Source: Rossellomorea sp. y25 (GTDB lineage: Bacteria; Bacillota; Bacilli; Bacillales; Bacillaceae_B). From it: a stretch of DNA of 64,000 nt. The translations under genes were made by a program, and so were the position numbers. The notes below the pieces were generated by a model. The model was not told where the DNA came from. It did not search any database and saw only the letters and a program-made list of their open reading frames with translations. This document shows positions 43,430-52,544 of the stretch, piece after piece. Each line of letters begins with the position of its first letter. Position 1 is the stretch's first letter. The DNA is taken from positions 2,178,501 to 2,242,500 of the forward strand of contig NZ_CP145886.1 of the NCBI RefSeq assembly GCF_038049935.1, in the 5' to 3' direction.

Positions 43430-44344
43430 ATGAATCCTTATCAATTTTATCGTCAATTCAAACCTTTTTATTTAGATGGTTACTCGCGGGTTCAGGAGAA
43501 TCATTCACTGATAAAAGATATACAAAAGGCAATTAACGGAGAATATAGTGCGATCGCTTGTTATAAAAAACTTGCTAAATTGGCGCCAACCGAAGAAGAG
43601 AAAAATCGCATTCGAGAAATCCGAAATGATGAAATGCGCCATTTCAAAGCTTTCAGTGATATCTATACGAATATAACAGGAGTCCCGCCCACTCCTCAAT
43701 TGCAAGAAGGTTGTCCTGATTCATACAAAAAAGGTCTTGAGTTTGCCATAAAAGACGAGCAAGAAACGGTTGATTTCTATTTAGAGATTGCCGATGGAGC
43801 CAAAGATACCTATATTAAGGAAACATTCCGTCGTGCTGCTGCCGATGAACAGAATCATGCCGTTTGGTTTTTGTTTTACTTTATCAAGAACCAAGGAAGC
43901 TGGAGACAGGAGAGGCAGATGAATTACGGCGCAAAAGGAGCACTTGAGGCAACTTCACTCACTGTTCCTCAAATGCTCGTTTATGCCTTGCAGGACGAAT
44001 ATCTCGCTCAGGCTAGATACGATCGAATCATACAGAATTTCGGTAATGTTCGAACCTTCTTAAGAATAAAGGAAGCCGAGCTGCGACATATTACAGCTTT
44101 GCAAACCCTATTCCAGCGCTATGGTGTGTCATTGCCTGAAGATCATTCTCAAGCTTATACTTTAACTCCAGATTCGATTAAGAGTGCATACGCAGCAGGA
44201 GTACAGGGTGAAATTGATAATATAGCTATGTATAATAAATTCCTGACTTACAATCTTCCTCAAGATGTAAGGTTTGTTTTTACACAATTGAGAGATGCTT
44301 CACAGAATCATTTAGCAGCTTTTGAGAGAGGGTTAGCCAGATGA
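43430..44344 (+). CDS. Ferritin-like protein with two tandem four-helix domains
   Basis: 304 residues from ATG 43430 (AGAGAGGTG upstream). First domain about 20-165: INGEYSAIACYKKLAKLAPTEEEKNRIREIRNDEMRHFKAF and KDEQETVDFYLEIADGA...RAAADEQNHAVWF, with the E-x-x-x...E-x-x-H pairs of rubrerythrin-type diiron sites. Second domain about 180-300: ALQDEYLAQARYDRIIQNFG...IKEAELRHITALQTLF and QGEIDNIAMYNKFL...LRDASQNHLAAF, again E...E-x-x-H but with one E-x-x-H changed to ASQNH. So one diiron centre is likely intact and the other partly lost. Possible roles: peroxide reduction or iron handling. Resembles DUF2202/YhjR-like Bacillus proteins. Confidence 0.75.
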   Translation: MNPYQFYRQFKPFYLDGYSRVQENHSLIKDIQKAINGEYSAIACYKKLAKLAPTEEEKNRIREIRNDEMRHFKAFSDIYTNITGVPPTPQLQEGCPDSYKKGLEFAIKDEQETVDFYLEIADGAKDTYIKETFRRAAADEQNHAVWFLFYFIKNQGSWRQERQMNYGAKGALEATSLTVPQMLVYALQDEYLAQARYDRIIQNFGNVRTFLRIKEAELRHITALQTLFQRYGVSLPEDHSQAYTLTPDSIKSAYAAGVQGEIDNIAMYNKFLTYNLPQDVRFVFTQLRDASQNHLAAFERGLAR

Positions 44345-44420
44345 AGTGACCGCCTGGATGGGTGTTTTTTTGTGGAGTGGGTTTGAGGAGGGAAAGGACC
44401 CACCATAAAAAAGCGAAGAT

Positions 44421-44543
44421 ATGGGCCATACGTATCATCGTATTTATCGATGGTTCAAAGAGAGCGAATACCAACCTTATAGAGAACCGAATGTTGAATA
44501 TTTCGATGATCTTCCCATCAAGCATGAAAGATACCCCCAGTGA
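44421..44543 (+). CDS. Possible 40-residue protein, unknown
   Basis: ATG 44421 to TGA 44543; the sequence is rich in Tyr, Arg and Glu (MGHTYHRIYRWFKESEYQPY...), which looks protein-like, but the ribosome binding site is weak (AAGCGAAGAT). A 78-codon frame in another register covers the same DNA, and I cannot decide between them. Confidence 0.28.
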   Translation: MGHTYHRIYRWFKESEYQPYREPNVEYFDDLPIKHERYPQ

Positions 44544-44600
44544 CCGGGATTTAGAGGAGCCTCATTTCGGCATCCTGATTCCCGTATTGAAAAAATAATG

Positions 44601-44641
44601 GAAAAAGAGATAGATGAGCATTTCATCTATCTCTTTTTCCA
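44601..44641. terminator. Strong bidirectional terminator
   Basis: GAAAAAGAGATAGATG / CATCTATCTCTTTTTC with 7-nt loop. Confidence 0.88.
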
Positions 44642-44642
44642 G

Positions 44643-45260
44643 TTACTTAAATATCCCGAATGGCTTTCCTACTGGAAGTGTTTCTCTCCCAAAGTGGGTG
44701 TTCAACACACTTGCAGCAGAGCCGTAAAAGCTGAATAATGCAATGAACAACTCAGAAATGGCCGCTAATTTATGCATGGCTTCAGGTGCAATTCCAAGTG
44801 TAGACAGCGAAAGCCCGATAAATAGGAAATCAATCAGGACAAAAATAATGAACAAGACCTTATGTGTTTCCATGGCGCCAACGGTCATGAAAATACTGAA
44901 AATCAGATAGCCGATATATGCAATCCCCAGTTGGCGTGGATCGACTGCAGCAGCCGCTGCATCTCCAAACACACCGAATGAAATTAACCAGGATGTTCCT
45001 ACTCCAAGCCAAAATAAGCCGAATGCTCCAAATGCAGTGAATCCGAATGTATTATTATGTTTTGCATCTCCAAAGCATGCAATCAGCTGTGCAATTCCAC
45101 CAAGGAAAATTGCCCATGGTAATACAAATGAAACTCCATCCGTCCATCCAAGTTTCGCTGAAGAAGCGACAAGAGTAACCATAGCTAGTCCAAAAAGTCC
45201 AATAGCAGATGGATCGGCTGATGCTATTTGAACTCGCTGAGTATTTTGTATTTGATTCAT
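44643..45260 (-). CDS. satP: Acetate uptake transporter (GPR1/FUN34/YaaH family, SatP-like)
   Basis: 205 residues with six membrane helices. Family start motif ADPSAIGLFGLAMVTL (the NPAPLGL-like signature), then FGGIAQLIACFGDAKHNNTFGFTAFGAFGLFWLGVG-type sequence (here FLGGIAQLI), ending SELFIALFSFYGSAASVLNTHFGRETLPVGKP. Members carry acetate or succinate with protons as hexameric channels. This is the second acetate uptake gene of the window beside actP. Single gene, ribosome binding site TAGGAGGTATCATC before ATG. Confidence 0.88.
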   Translation of the reverse strand: MNQIQNTQRVQIASADPSAIGLFGLAMVTLVASSAKLGWTDGVSFVLPWAIFLGGIAQLIACFGDAKHNNTFGFTAFGAFGLFWLGVGTSWLISFGVFGDAAAAAVDPRQLGIAYIGYLIFSIFMTVGAMETHKVLFIIFVLIDFLFIGLSLSTLGIAPEAMHKLAAISELFIALFSFYGSAASVLNTHFGRETLPVGKPFGIFK

Positions 45261-45390
45261 GATGATACCTCCTATTAAACATACTTGACTAATTTACATA
45301 AAAAAGTCTCCATATGCAATAGAAAATATTATGTAAGCATAACTTTCATTAAAAAGATGGTATTTTGGGTGTGGTTTAGGTATAAAATTG

Positions 45391-45470
45391 GGTTTCGCTG
45401 ATAAAATGAAGATTCCGCTGATATATTTTGGATTTCGCTGATAAAATGAAAATTTCGCTGATAAAATTTT
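45391..45470 (-). repeat. Array 3: four (perhaps five) units with exact 20-nt period, core TATCAGCGAAATC on minus strand
   Basis: Plus-strand CGCTG begins at 45396, 45416, 45436 and 45456, exactly 20 nt apart, each inside [GA]TTTCGCTGATAAAAT-like sequence; a worn fifth unit (CACTAATCC) sits at 45477. On the minus strand the unit is TTTTATCAGCGAAATC, the same as array 2 in the tyrS leader. A long minus-strand frame across it is not credible because the period is not a multiple of three. Confidence 0.85.
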
Positions 45471-45572
45471 CTCATTCACTAATCCAGCTAACAAAACTTC
45501 ATCAAAAGAGTCGATTTCAACAAGATTACGACTCATCCAATAAAAATTCATCAAAAACCTCCTAACTAATGA

Positions 45573-45609
45573 AAAAAATCCCGGATTATCCGTAAAAAGA
45601 TAATCCGGG
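45573..45609 (-). terminator. Orphan minus-strand intrinsic terminator
   Basis: Minus strand CCCGGATTATC, loop of 8, GATAATCCGGG then ATTTTTTTC. No minus-strand gene lies between here and 46 kb, so it probably ends an unannotated RNA, possibly antisense to the small toxin ORF at 45736. Confidence 0.65.
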
Positions 45610-45735
45610 AGTTCCTCCTTCTGACCGTATACCCAATTCACAACAAAAAAACGCATGAATTGAGTCTATCCTACATACATATCAACAGGGGACAAATATT
45701 TTACTCGAGCGTTCCTCTAGAAGGGGGTGAGGACG

Positions 45736-45816
45736 GTGGAGAACTACTTTATTTTCATGCTCATATTTCAAGCAGGAAGTTTCATCATTTCGTTGTTGAA
45801 TCATATTGAAAAGTAG
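45736..45816 (+). CDS. Tiny holin-like toxin candidate (type I toxin, 26 residues)
   Basis: GTG 45736 preceded by GAAGGGGGTGAGGAC, a very strong ribosome binding site. The 26-residue product is MENYFIFMLIFQAGSFIISL followed by LNHIEK: one hydrophobic helix ending in a short polar tail, the pattern of the putative holin-like toxin (TxpA-related) family of Bacillus type I toxin-antitoxin loci. A strong terminator follows 21 bases later. The antitoxin would be an antisense RNA; the orphan minus-strand terminator at 45573 would fit its end. No promoter for either RNA was identified with confidence. Confidence 0.5.
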   Translation: MENYFIFMLIFQAGSFIISLLNHIEK

Positions 45817-45836
45817 AGGGCTCCTTATAAGTTTTT

Positions 45837-45873
45837 CCGGACTATGACTGGCCTCATAGTTCGGTTTTTTTTT
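45837..45873 (+). terminator. Terminator after the small toxin ORF
   Basis: CCGGACTATG / CATAGTTCGG with 8-nt loop and TTTTTTTTT. Confidence 0.85.
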
Positions 45874-46050
45874 CTGTCGGATCGCTTCCCTTATAGTCTA
45901 TGTAGATCACCTCGGGAATATACGTTTCTATTAAAATAGCAATCGATGATGTACTGTTTCTAAATTTGCCTATTGTTGTTATCATAAGAATATTGAAGAA
46001 ATCCAATCAGGGAACATACATATAAACATTTCCAGGAAGGAACCAGACAA

Positions 46051-49000
46051 TTGAAGGTCATACAACAAAAACTCATAAAAGAACGATGCGGTACCGTTTC
46101 TTTCAAAAGGGGAGTGGGCTATTACCGTTCTAATAAAGTCAAGATAGTCGAGTTCAGTTCAAATTATTGTGGAGCGACCGTTATGGGAGAGGAAGATTTC
46201 CACGTAACCGTTACAGGGGGAGCTAATGGAGAAATCCAAGCAAAGTGCAGCTGCCCCAAACTGGCATCTTTCGATAAAGATTGTCAACATATCGCAGCTG
46301 TCCTACTCGCCATTCAATATAAGCAACGTAGTGGAAATAGCCAAGAACGGGCAGTAACAGAAGAATTTTTCACCTTGTTTCACGATGAACCCATACGATC
46401 CACTGGTCACCAGAGGCATTTTGAAAACAGACAAGTTTTGCAATGTGAAATAATGATTAAGCCTGTAACCTTAATAACAGGTGGAGCTATGATCGGGATT
46501 GAATTAACGATACACTCTATCATGGTTCAACAGGTTAGAGAGTTTCTTCAGAGCATTAAAGAAGGAGTTCCCTTTCATCTTTCAGAATCATTTATTTTCA
46601 ATCAACAACTTCATTGCTTTGCAATCGAAACCGATGATGTGATTCAACAGCTTATAAAAGTGTCCCAGGAAGAAACAATATACTCTTCGTCTGAAATGAA
46701 CAATAGTGAACAATTACTTATACCACCATCATCATGGGAGCGGCTTTTACCATTACTTATAAAGGCGCCAGGGGTCAAAGTAGAGCAAAGCCAGGACACA
46801 GTTGAGGGGATCAAACTATTGAGGACCCCGCTTCCATTAAAGTTCCAATTTGGTCAAATTGAGAATGGAAGCTATCGATTACACATAACCGGGTTAAACA
46901 ATATGGTCGTCCTGGATGAATATCAAGCCGTTCTTCATAAAGGAACATTGACCCAACTGGACACCAGGGATTGCAAGCGTCTATCCGAATTAAAGCGACT
47001 TCTCACCGAATCAGGAACAGACTCGATTCCCATTCCTCAAACCCAAATAGGCGTCTTTCTAGAGAAAGTAGCGATTGGATTAAAGAAATTGGGAGAGGTA
47101 ACAATCTCGGACGACATTTCCAGAAAGTTGGAAAGTGCACCGCTTGTTGCAAAGCTGTATCTTGACCGGGTGAAGAATCGCTTGCTCGCCGGACTTGAAT
47201 TTCATTACGAAAATGTAGTGATTTACCCGTTGGAAAATAGGGAACCCCCTTCAAGTTCTGTGTTAATCAGGGATGTTGAAAAAGAAGATGCCATCCTTGA
47301 ATTAATGGAAGAGTTCTCTTTTGGAAAAACAGAAGGCGGTTACTTTTTACACAATGAAGATTTAGAATATGAGTTTTTAACCTATGGTGTGGCGAAGGTT
47401 CAGAAGCTTGTCCAAATCTATGCAACTACAGCAGTGAGAAACCGTGTCTTTAAAGGAAATAAAGGTCCGAAAATCCAGGTCAAGGTGAAGAAAGAACGAA
47501 TGAACTGGCTGGAATTCAAGTTTGAAATGGATGGGATTCCTGACCGACAGATCATGGAGATCCTTGAGGCATTAGAAGAAAAACGTAAATATTACCGGAT
47601 GCGAAACGGGTCTCTTCTGTCACTGGAATCCAATGAGTTTCAAGACATCCAGCGATTTCTTCATACGTCACAAGCGGAAAAAAATGATTTAATCAAGGGA
47701 CTTGAGCTGCCATTGCATCAAAGTCTTCAACTACTGGATTCAGTTGATGTGAGCCACACGTTCAAATTAGGGGAATCATATAAAGAGTTCCTACAACATA
47801 TCATGAACCCCGGCAGTATGGAGTTTTCCGTTCCACCAAACTTGAACACACTTTTGAGGGATTATCAAAAAACCGGCTATCTATGGATGAAAACGCTGGC
47901 CTTTTATGGTTTGGGGGGGATATTAGCCGACGATATGGGGTTAGGGAAAACCATTCAAAGCATTTCTTATATCGTTTCGGAGTTAGAAGAGATTAGGACG
48001 CTGAAACTTCCGGTTCTGATTGTTTGTCCTTCGTCCCTCACGTATAACTGGCAAAGTGAATTTATGAAGTTTGCTCCTGAAATACAAGCAGTGATTCTGG
48101 ATGGAAATCAATCAGAACGAAGGAAGAAGCAGAAAGGGTTAAAGGATGTCGATGTGATCATCACTTCCTATCCGTTACTTCGAAGTGACATCAAGTGGTA
48201 CGAGCAACAGAAATTTCACACGGTGTTTTATGATGAGGCTCAGGCGTTCAAAAATCCAATAACGCAAACTGCAAGAAGTGTAAAGAAGATTATAGCCAAT
48301 CACCGTTTTGCATTAACCGGCACCCCTGTTGAGAATTCACTCGAAGAGTTGTGGTCAATCTTTCACGTAGTATTTCCGGGATTATTTCGAGGGCTTAAAG
48401 ATTATAGTCGTCTTACAAAAAAAGATATCGCCAAAAGAACACGCCCGTTTGTCCTGCGCAGGATGAAGGAGGATGTCTTGTCAGAACTTCCGGAAAAACA
48501 GGAGATCATGGAATCGGCGGAACTGCTGCCTCCTCAAAAGGAATTGTACGCTGCTTATTTAGCCAAGCTACGTCACGATACACTTAAGCATTTGGATAAA
48601 AATACTTTGAGGAAAAACAGAATCAAAATTCTGGCTGGTATTACGCGGCTTCGACAAATATGCTGTCATCCAGGTTTATTTGTCGAGGGCTACGAGGGAA
48701 CATCGGCTAAATTTATTCAGCTCATGGAGATTTTGGAAGAATCAAGGCTTTCAGGCAGAAGGGTATTGATTTTTTCACAGTTTACTAAAATGCTTGAGTT
48801 CATCGGTAGAGAGCTTTCGGAGAAGGGACAGACCTTCTTTTACCTTAATGGATCAACTCCTTCTGAAGAGCGGGTAGGCATGTGCAACAGATTTAATGAA
48901 GGCGAGCGCGACCTGTTCCTTATTTCGTTGAAAGCGGGAGGTACGGGACTTAACTTAACAAGTGCCGATACCGTCATCCTCTATGATACATGGTGGAATC

Positions 49001-49215
49001 CTGCTGTCGAAGAGCAAGCAGCCGATAGAGCCCACCGCATGGGTCAAAAAAATGAGGTGCAAGTCATCAAGCTCATCGCCCGCGGCACCATTGAAGAAAA
49101 AATGAATGAGCTGCAAGAAAAAAAGAGACACCTCATTCAAGAGGTGATCGATCCTGATAAAAAAATCGTTTCTTCCATCACGGAAGATGAGCTTAGAGGA
49201 ATATTATCAGTTTAA
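46051..49215 (+). CDS. SNF2-family helicase with N-terminal SWIM zinc finger
   Basis: 1054 residues from TTG 46051 (CCAGGAAGGAACCAGACAA before it). The SWIM finger is at about 70-85 (CSCPKLASFDKDCQH, CxCxnCxH). A bacterial SNF2-associated region (SNF2_assoc) follows. The helicase core starts about 600: LRDYQKTGYLWMKTLAFYGLGGILADDMGLGKTIQ (Walker A), VIVCPSSLTYNWQSEF, FYDEAQAFKN (Walker B as DEAQ), ALTGTPVENSLEELWSIF, and the second RecA domain with FSQFTKMLEFIG, LISLKAGGTGLNLTSADTVILYDTWWNPAVEEQAADRAHRMGQ. DNA translocase of the YwqA/RapA-like bacterial group, role unknown, probably repair or transcription related. Single gene with its own terminator. Confidence 0.9.
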   Translation: MKVIQQKLIKERCGTVSFKRGVGYYRSNKVKIVEFSSNYCGATVMGEEDFHVTVTGGANGEIQAKCSCPKLASFDKDCQHIAAVLLAIQYKQRSGNSQERAVTEEFFTLFHDEPIRSTGHQRHFENRQVLQCEIMIKPVTLITGGAMIGIELTIHSIMVQQVREFLQSIKEGVPFHLSESFIFNQQLHCFAIETDDVIQQLIKVSQEETIYSSSEMNNSEQLLIPPSSWERLLPLLIKAPGVKVEQSQDTVEGIKLLRTPLPLKFQFGQIENGSYRLHITGLNNMVVLDEYQAVLHKGTLTQLDTRDCKRLSELKRLLTESGTDSIPIPQTQIGVFLEKVAIGLKKLGEVTISDDISRKLESAPLVAKLYLDRVKNRLLAGLEFHYENVVIYPLENREPPSSSVLIRDVEKEDAILELMEEFSFGKTEGGYFLHNEDLEYEFLTYGVAKVQKLVQIYATTAVRNRVFKGNKGPKIQVKVKKERMNWLEFKFEMDGIPDRQIMEILEALEEKRKYYRMRNGSLLSLESNEFQDIQRFLHTSQAEKNDLIKGLELPLHQSLQLLDSVDVSHTFKLGESYKEFLQHIMNPGSMEFSVPPNLNTLLRDYQKTGYLWMKTLAFYGLGGILADDMGLGKTIQSISYIVSELEEIRTLKLPVLIVCPSSLTYNWQSEFMKFAPEIQAVILDGNQSERRKKQKGLKDVDVIITSYPLLRSDIKWYEQQKFHTVFYDEAQAFKNPITQTARSVKKIIANHRFALTGTPVENSLEELWSIFHVVFPGLFRGLKDYSRLTKKDIAKRTRPFVLRRMKEDVLSELPEKQEIMESAELLPPQKELYAAYLAKLRHDTLKHLDKNTLRKNRIKILAGITRLRQICCHPGLFVEGYEGTSAKFIQLMEILEESRLSGRRVLIFSQFTKMLEFIGRELSEKGQTFFYLNGSTPSEERVGMCNRFNEGERDLFLISLKAGGTGLNLTSADTVILYDTWWNPAVEEQAADRAHRMGQKNEVQVIKLIARGTIEEKMNELQEKKRHLIQEVIDPDKKIVSSITEDELRGILSV

Positions 49216-49230
49216 AACGTTGGATGATAA

Positions 49231-49263
49231 AGGTGGGGCTTCTATAATGAAGCCCCACCTTTT
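49231..49263 (+). terminator. Terminator after the SNF2 gene
   Basis: AGGTGGGGCTTC / GAAGCCCCACCT then TTTTAT. Confidence 0.85.
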
Positions 49264-49308
49264 ATATTTATACTCATGCTGAATTTTACAATGAGGGTAC
49301 GAGCATAC

Positions 49309-49337
49309 GAATAAATTAGAAATAAATAAGCATGATA
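49309..49337 (+). promoter_or_regulatory. Candidate sigma-G promoter of the ger operon
   Basis: GAATA (49309-49313), 17 bp, CATGATA (49331-49337), close to the forespore sigma-G consensus. It lies about 140 bp before the gerA-type start, which is rather far. Confidence 0.4.
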
Positions 49338-49477
49338 AATGGGAAAGAATAGAAAGTTTCATGCGATGAAGATATGGTTGTTTTTTTCAAAGTGCTTGTG
49401 ATTTATTAAGAGAAATGATGTAAGATTTTTCTTGCCGAAACATGTTGAAAATTTGTACATAAAGTCAGGTGTAATTC

Positions 49478-51058
49478 ATGCGACGCAGTTCAAAAACTAA
49501 TAAGGAAGAAAAGATAGATTCGACCTCCACAATAAACGAGGATTCCTCAAAAGTGAATCAATTACATGCAAACCTAGAAGAAAATCTACATTCCATCTCA
49601 AAAGCAATTGGAAATAGTGATGATGTAGTCATAAGGAAAATTAAAATAGGAAAAGAAAGATGTATGGATGCAGGAATCATTTATACAGATGGAATTGTTG
49701 ACACAAAATCAATCAATGATTTTATCTTAGAATCTCTTATGATCGATTTTGATTATGAAATAAATGATCATTCTGAGATGGATTTGGTGGATCGTTTGAG
49801 AGATTCTGTTGTTGCTGTTGGAAATATTCAAGATTTAAATGACTTTGAGACATTATATTCTTCACTCTTTTCTGGGCACGTCATCGTATTAATGAATGGA
49901 TTTAAGAGAGGAGTCACGATTGATTTAAGTGGAGGAAAGGACAGGGAGGTATCAGAAGCCACTCAGGAAACTGTTGTTAGAGGTCCGAGGGAAGCGTTCA
50001 CGGAGTCTTTACGGACGAATACAGCTTTGATAAGACGAAAAATCAATGATTATAATCTTTGGGTAGAGTCTAAAAGGATTGGTAAAGTCACAAAAACGCA
50101 GGTATCTGTTATGTACATTAAAGGGATCGTCAATGACAAAGTGCTGGAAGAGGTAAGAGAACGTCTTGATCGAATAGAGATCGATGGGATTTTAGAAAGC
50201 GGCTATATTGAAGAATTGATTGAAGATAAGACATTCTCTCCATTCCCTACAATATATAACACAGAACGCCCAGACGTAGTTGCCGCTTGCCTATTAGAAG
50301 GACGTGTAGCCATCTTGGTAAATGGTACTCCCTTTGTTTTAGTGGTGCCTTCATTATTCACACAGTTTTTCCAAGCTGCTGAAGACTATTATCAAAGGTG
50401 GGATTTTAGTACCCTCATACGTTTTCTTCGTTTAATTAGCTTTTTTATTGCTTTATTAGCTCCTTCAATTTTTATTGCTGTTACTACGTATCATCATGAA
50501 ATGATACCCACCCCACTCCTTATTAGTCTCGCATCTCAGCGTGAAGGTGTTCCATTTCCTGCTTTTGTGGAAGCACTAATGATGGAAGTGACGTTTGAAA
50601 TATTACGGGAAGGCGGTATAAGAATGCCGAGAGCCATCGGGCAAGCCGTCTCGATTGTTGGCACATTGGTCATTGGAACAGCAGCGGTAGAAGCGGGAAT
50701 CGTATCCGCTGCAATGGTCATTGTAGTATCTATTACAGCAATCGCGAGTTTCGTTGTACCATCTAACAATATGGGTATCTCCATCAGGATGATTCGTTTT
50801 ATATTTATGGGGCTGGCTGCGTCATTTGGTATTTTCGGGATTACCGCTGCATTTATAGCAATGATACTCCATTTATGCAGTTTACGTTCGTTCGGCGTTC
50901 CTTATATGAGTCCTTTTGGGCCGTTCAATGTTGAAGATCAAAAGGATTCCCTATTCAGATTCCCTCACTGGGGATTGGTTTCACGTCCACATTTAATGAA
51001 TCAGCAAAATGTGAATCGCGAAGATAGTCCGGCTCCAACCCCGCCAGATAATCAATAA
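49478..51058 (+). CDS. Spore germination receptor A subunit (GerA family)
   Basis: 526 residues. The hydrophilic N-terminal domain (about 1-300) includes LEENLHSISKAIGNSDDVVIRKIKIG and the GerA-type RGPREAFTESLRTNTALIRRKI, followed by four to five membrane helices (RFLRLISFFIALLAPSIFIAVTTYHHEMIPTPLLISLASQREGVPFPAFVEALMME) and a short Pro-rich tail. The A subunit sits in the spore inner membrane and takes part in nutrient sensing and ion release. First gene of an A-C-D-B-B operon. Nutrient not predictable. Confidence 0.9.
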   Translation: MRRSSKTNKEEKIDSTSTINEDSSKVNQLHANLEENLHSISKAIGNSDDVVIRKIKIGKERCMDAGIIYTDGIVDTKSINDFILESLMIDFDYEINDHSEMDLVDRLRDSVVAVGNIQDLNDFETLYSSLFSGHVIVLMNGFKRGVTIDLSGGKDREVSEATQETVVRGPREAFTESLRTNTALIRRKINDYNLWVESKRIGKVTKTQVSVMYIKGIVNDKVLEEVRERLDRIEIDGILESGYIEELIEDKTFSPFPTIYNTERPDVVAACLLEGRVAILVNGTPFVLVVPSLFTQFFQAAEDYYQRWDFSTLIRFLRLISFFIALLAPSIFIAVTTYHHEMIPTPLLISLASQREGVPFPAFVEALMMEVTFEILREGGIRMPRAIGQAVSIVGTLVIGTAAVEAGIVSAAMVIVVSITAIASFVVPSNNMGISIRMIRFIFMGLAASFGIFGITAAFIAMILHLCSLRSFGVPYMSPFGPFNVEDQKDSLFRFPHWGLVSRPHLMNQQNVNREDSPAPTPPDNQ

Positions 51059-51079
51059 ATGATAGATGGAGGTTGTTAG

Positions 51080-52282
51080 ATGATTGGGAAAACAATAACT
51101 CTCCTTTGCATTTGTCTTTTGATTCTTTTTACTACAGGTTGTTGGAACCGGGTTGAGTTAAATGAACTGGCCATAAGTGTAGGACAAGGAATCGATAAAG
51201 AGGATGATAAATACAAAGTATCTACACAAATTGTTATTCCAAGTGAAGTTGCTTTAAAAGCAGGTGCGACTTCTGGAATACCCGTAACCCTCTTTACAGG
51301 GACAGAAGAAACCGTATTTGAAGCAATGCGGGAAATAACGACCGTCAGTCCGAGAAAGATTTATCATTCTCATCTCCGAATCCTTGTCATCGGGGAAGAA
51401 CTGGCCAAAGAAGGAATAGGGAAAGTGTTGGATTTTTATGCAAGGGACCATGAATATCGGACGGATTTCTATATCGTCATTGCCAAGGACACGACTGCTG
51501 AGAATATATTATCTATGTTAACTACAATTGAGAAAATACCCTCAAATAATATGCTGTCTTCTCTGGAAACTTCAGAGAAGACATGGGCACCAACAACTTC
51601 CGTTACCTTACATGAACTTATCCGGAGCTTGGTGACAGAAGGAAAGAGTCCTATACTGACAGGTATTGAAATTATTGGTGATCCTTCTATTGGAGATAAT
51701 GTTCAGAACATTGAACAAATTGATCCTGCAGCCTATTTAAAATATTCCGGAATAGCGGTATTCAAGAGAGATCGAATGTTGGGATGGTTAAACGAGGAAC
51801 AGAGCAGAGGGTATAACATCATAATGGATAATGTAAAAAACACGGTGGCTAATGTCCAGTGTCCGAGTGAAGGGGAATTGAATTTCGAAGTTATACAGTC
51901 AAAAACGAAAGTGAAAGGAGACGTAGAAAATGGAATACCCAAGATTGATGTTTCGATCGAGGCAGAAGGAAATATAGGGGAAGTGAAATGTGCCATTGAT
52001 TTAACAAAACCTAAAACTATTTATGAGTTAGAGAAGCTAGCAGAGGAAAGTTTTATAAAACTTACTAAAGGAACAATCAAAACGGTTCAGGAAGATTTCG
52101 GAGTGGATATTTTCGGATTCGGGGATATCATTCATCGTTCTGACCCTGAATTATGGAAAAAGCTTAAAAAGGATTGGAATGAAAAACACTTCACAGACCT
52201 TGAAGTGAATGTGAAAGCTGATATAAAAATTCGCCGTTTAGGTAAGATAGGAAACTCATTTTTACCTGAAATGAAGGAGTGA
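51080..52282 (+). CDS. Spore germination receptor C subunit, lipoprotein (Ger(x)C)
   Basis: 400 residues with a lipoprotein signal (lipobox LFTTGC, lipidated Cys about residue 21) followed by WNRVELNELAISVGQGIDK, the signature of Ger(x)C proteins. Further conserved parts: SPRKIYHSHLRILVIGEELAKEGIGKVLDF and the C-terminal KLTKGTIKTVQEDFGVDIFGFGDIIHRSDPELWKKLKKDWNE. Peripheral on the outer face of the spore inner membrane. 21 bases after gerA. Confidence 0.9.
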   Translation: MIGKTITLLCICLLILFTTGCWNRVELNELAISVGQGIDKEDDKYKVSTQIVIPSEVALKAGATSGIPVTLFTGTEETVFEAMREITTVSPRKIYHSHLRILVIGEELAKEGIGKVLDFYARDHEYRTDFYIVIAKDTTAENILSMLTTIEKIPSNNMLSSLETSEKTWAPTTSVTLHELIRSLVTEGKSPILTGIEIIGDPSIGDNVQNIEQIDPAAYLKYSGIAVFKRDRMLGWLNEEQSRGYNIIMDNVKNTVANVQCPSEGELNFEVIQSKTKVKGDVENGIPKIDVSIEAEGNIGEVKCAIDLTKPKTIYELEKLAEESFIKLTKGTIKTVQEDFGVDIFGFGDIIHRSDPELWKKLKKDWNEKHFTDLEVNVKADIKIRRLGKIGNSFLPEMKE

Positions 52283-52287
52283 CCATA

Positions 52288-52524
52288 ATGTGGTCAACGC
52301 TGGGAATTGTTATTGTAGCTATCCTCATTATTATGGCTGAAGTACCTTCCCTTTTAAAAAATAAAGCTAAAAGAGAGCTATGGGTATTTTCTGTTCTACT
52401 CGTTATAGGAGTTGGATTAAGCATAGCAAGATGTTTAAATATCAGTATCCCAAATCCCTTGGACGTACTCAGCATTGTATATAAACCTTTCAGTGATTTG
52501 CTCACGTCGATGTTAAATTCATAG
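52288..52524 (+). CDS. Small two-helix germination D-subunit-like protein
   Basis: 78 residues from ATG 52288, which lies 6-7 bases after AAGGAGTG. Two hydrophobic segments (MWSTLGIVIVAILIIMAEV and ELWVFSVLLVIGVGLSIA) and a tail IPNPLDVLSIVYKPFSDLL. Such small two-helix proteins encoded inside ger operons (Ger(x)D) modulate germinant receptor function in Bacillus. Its start nearly overlaps the C-subunit stop, implying coupled translation. Confidence 0.78.
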   Translation: MWSTLGIVIVAILIIMAEVPSLLKNKAKRELWVFSVLLVIGVGLSIARCLNISIPNPLDVLSIVYKPFSDLLTSMLNS

Positions 52525-52544
52525 TAAATGAGGTGTAAATTCTT

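Noticed and set aside
45294..45656. 120-codon minus-strand ORF upstream of the acetate channel gene
   Set aside because: It crosses the 20-nt repeat array (period not a multiple of three) and an intrinsic terminator hairpin, and has no ribosome binding site or family resemblance.
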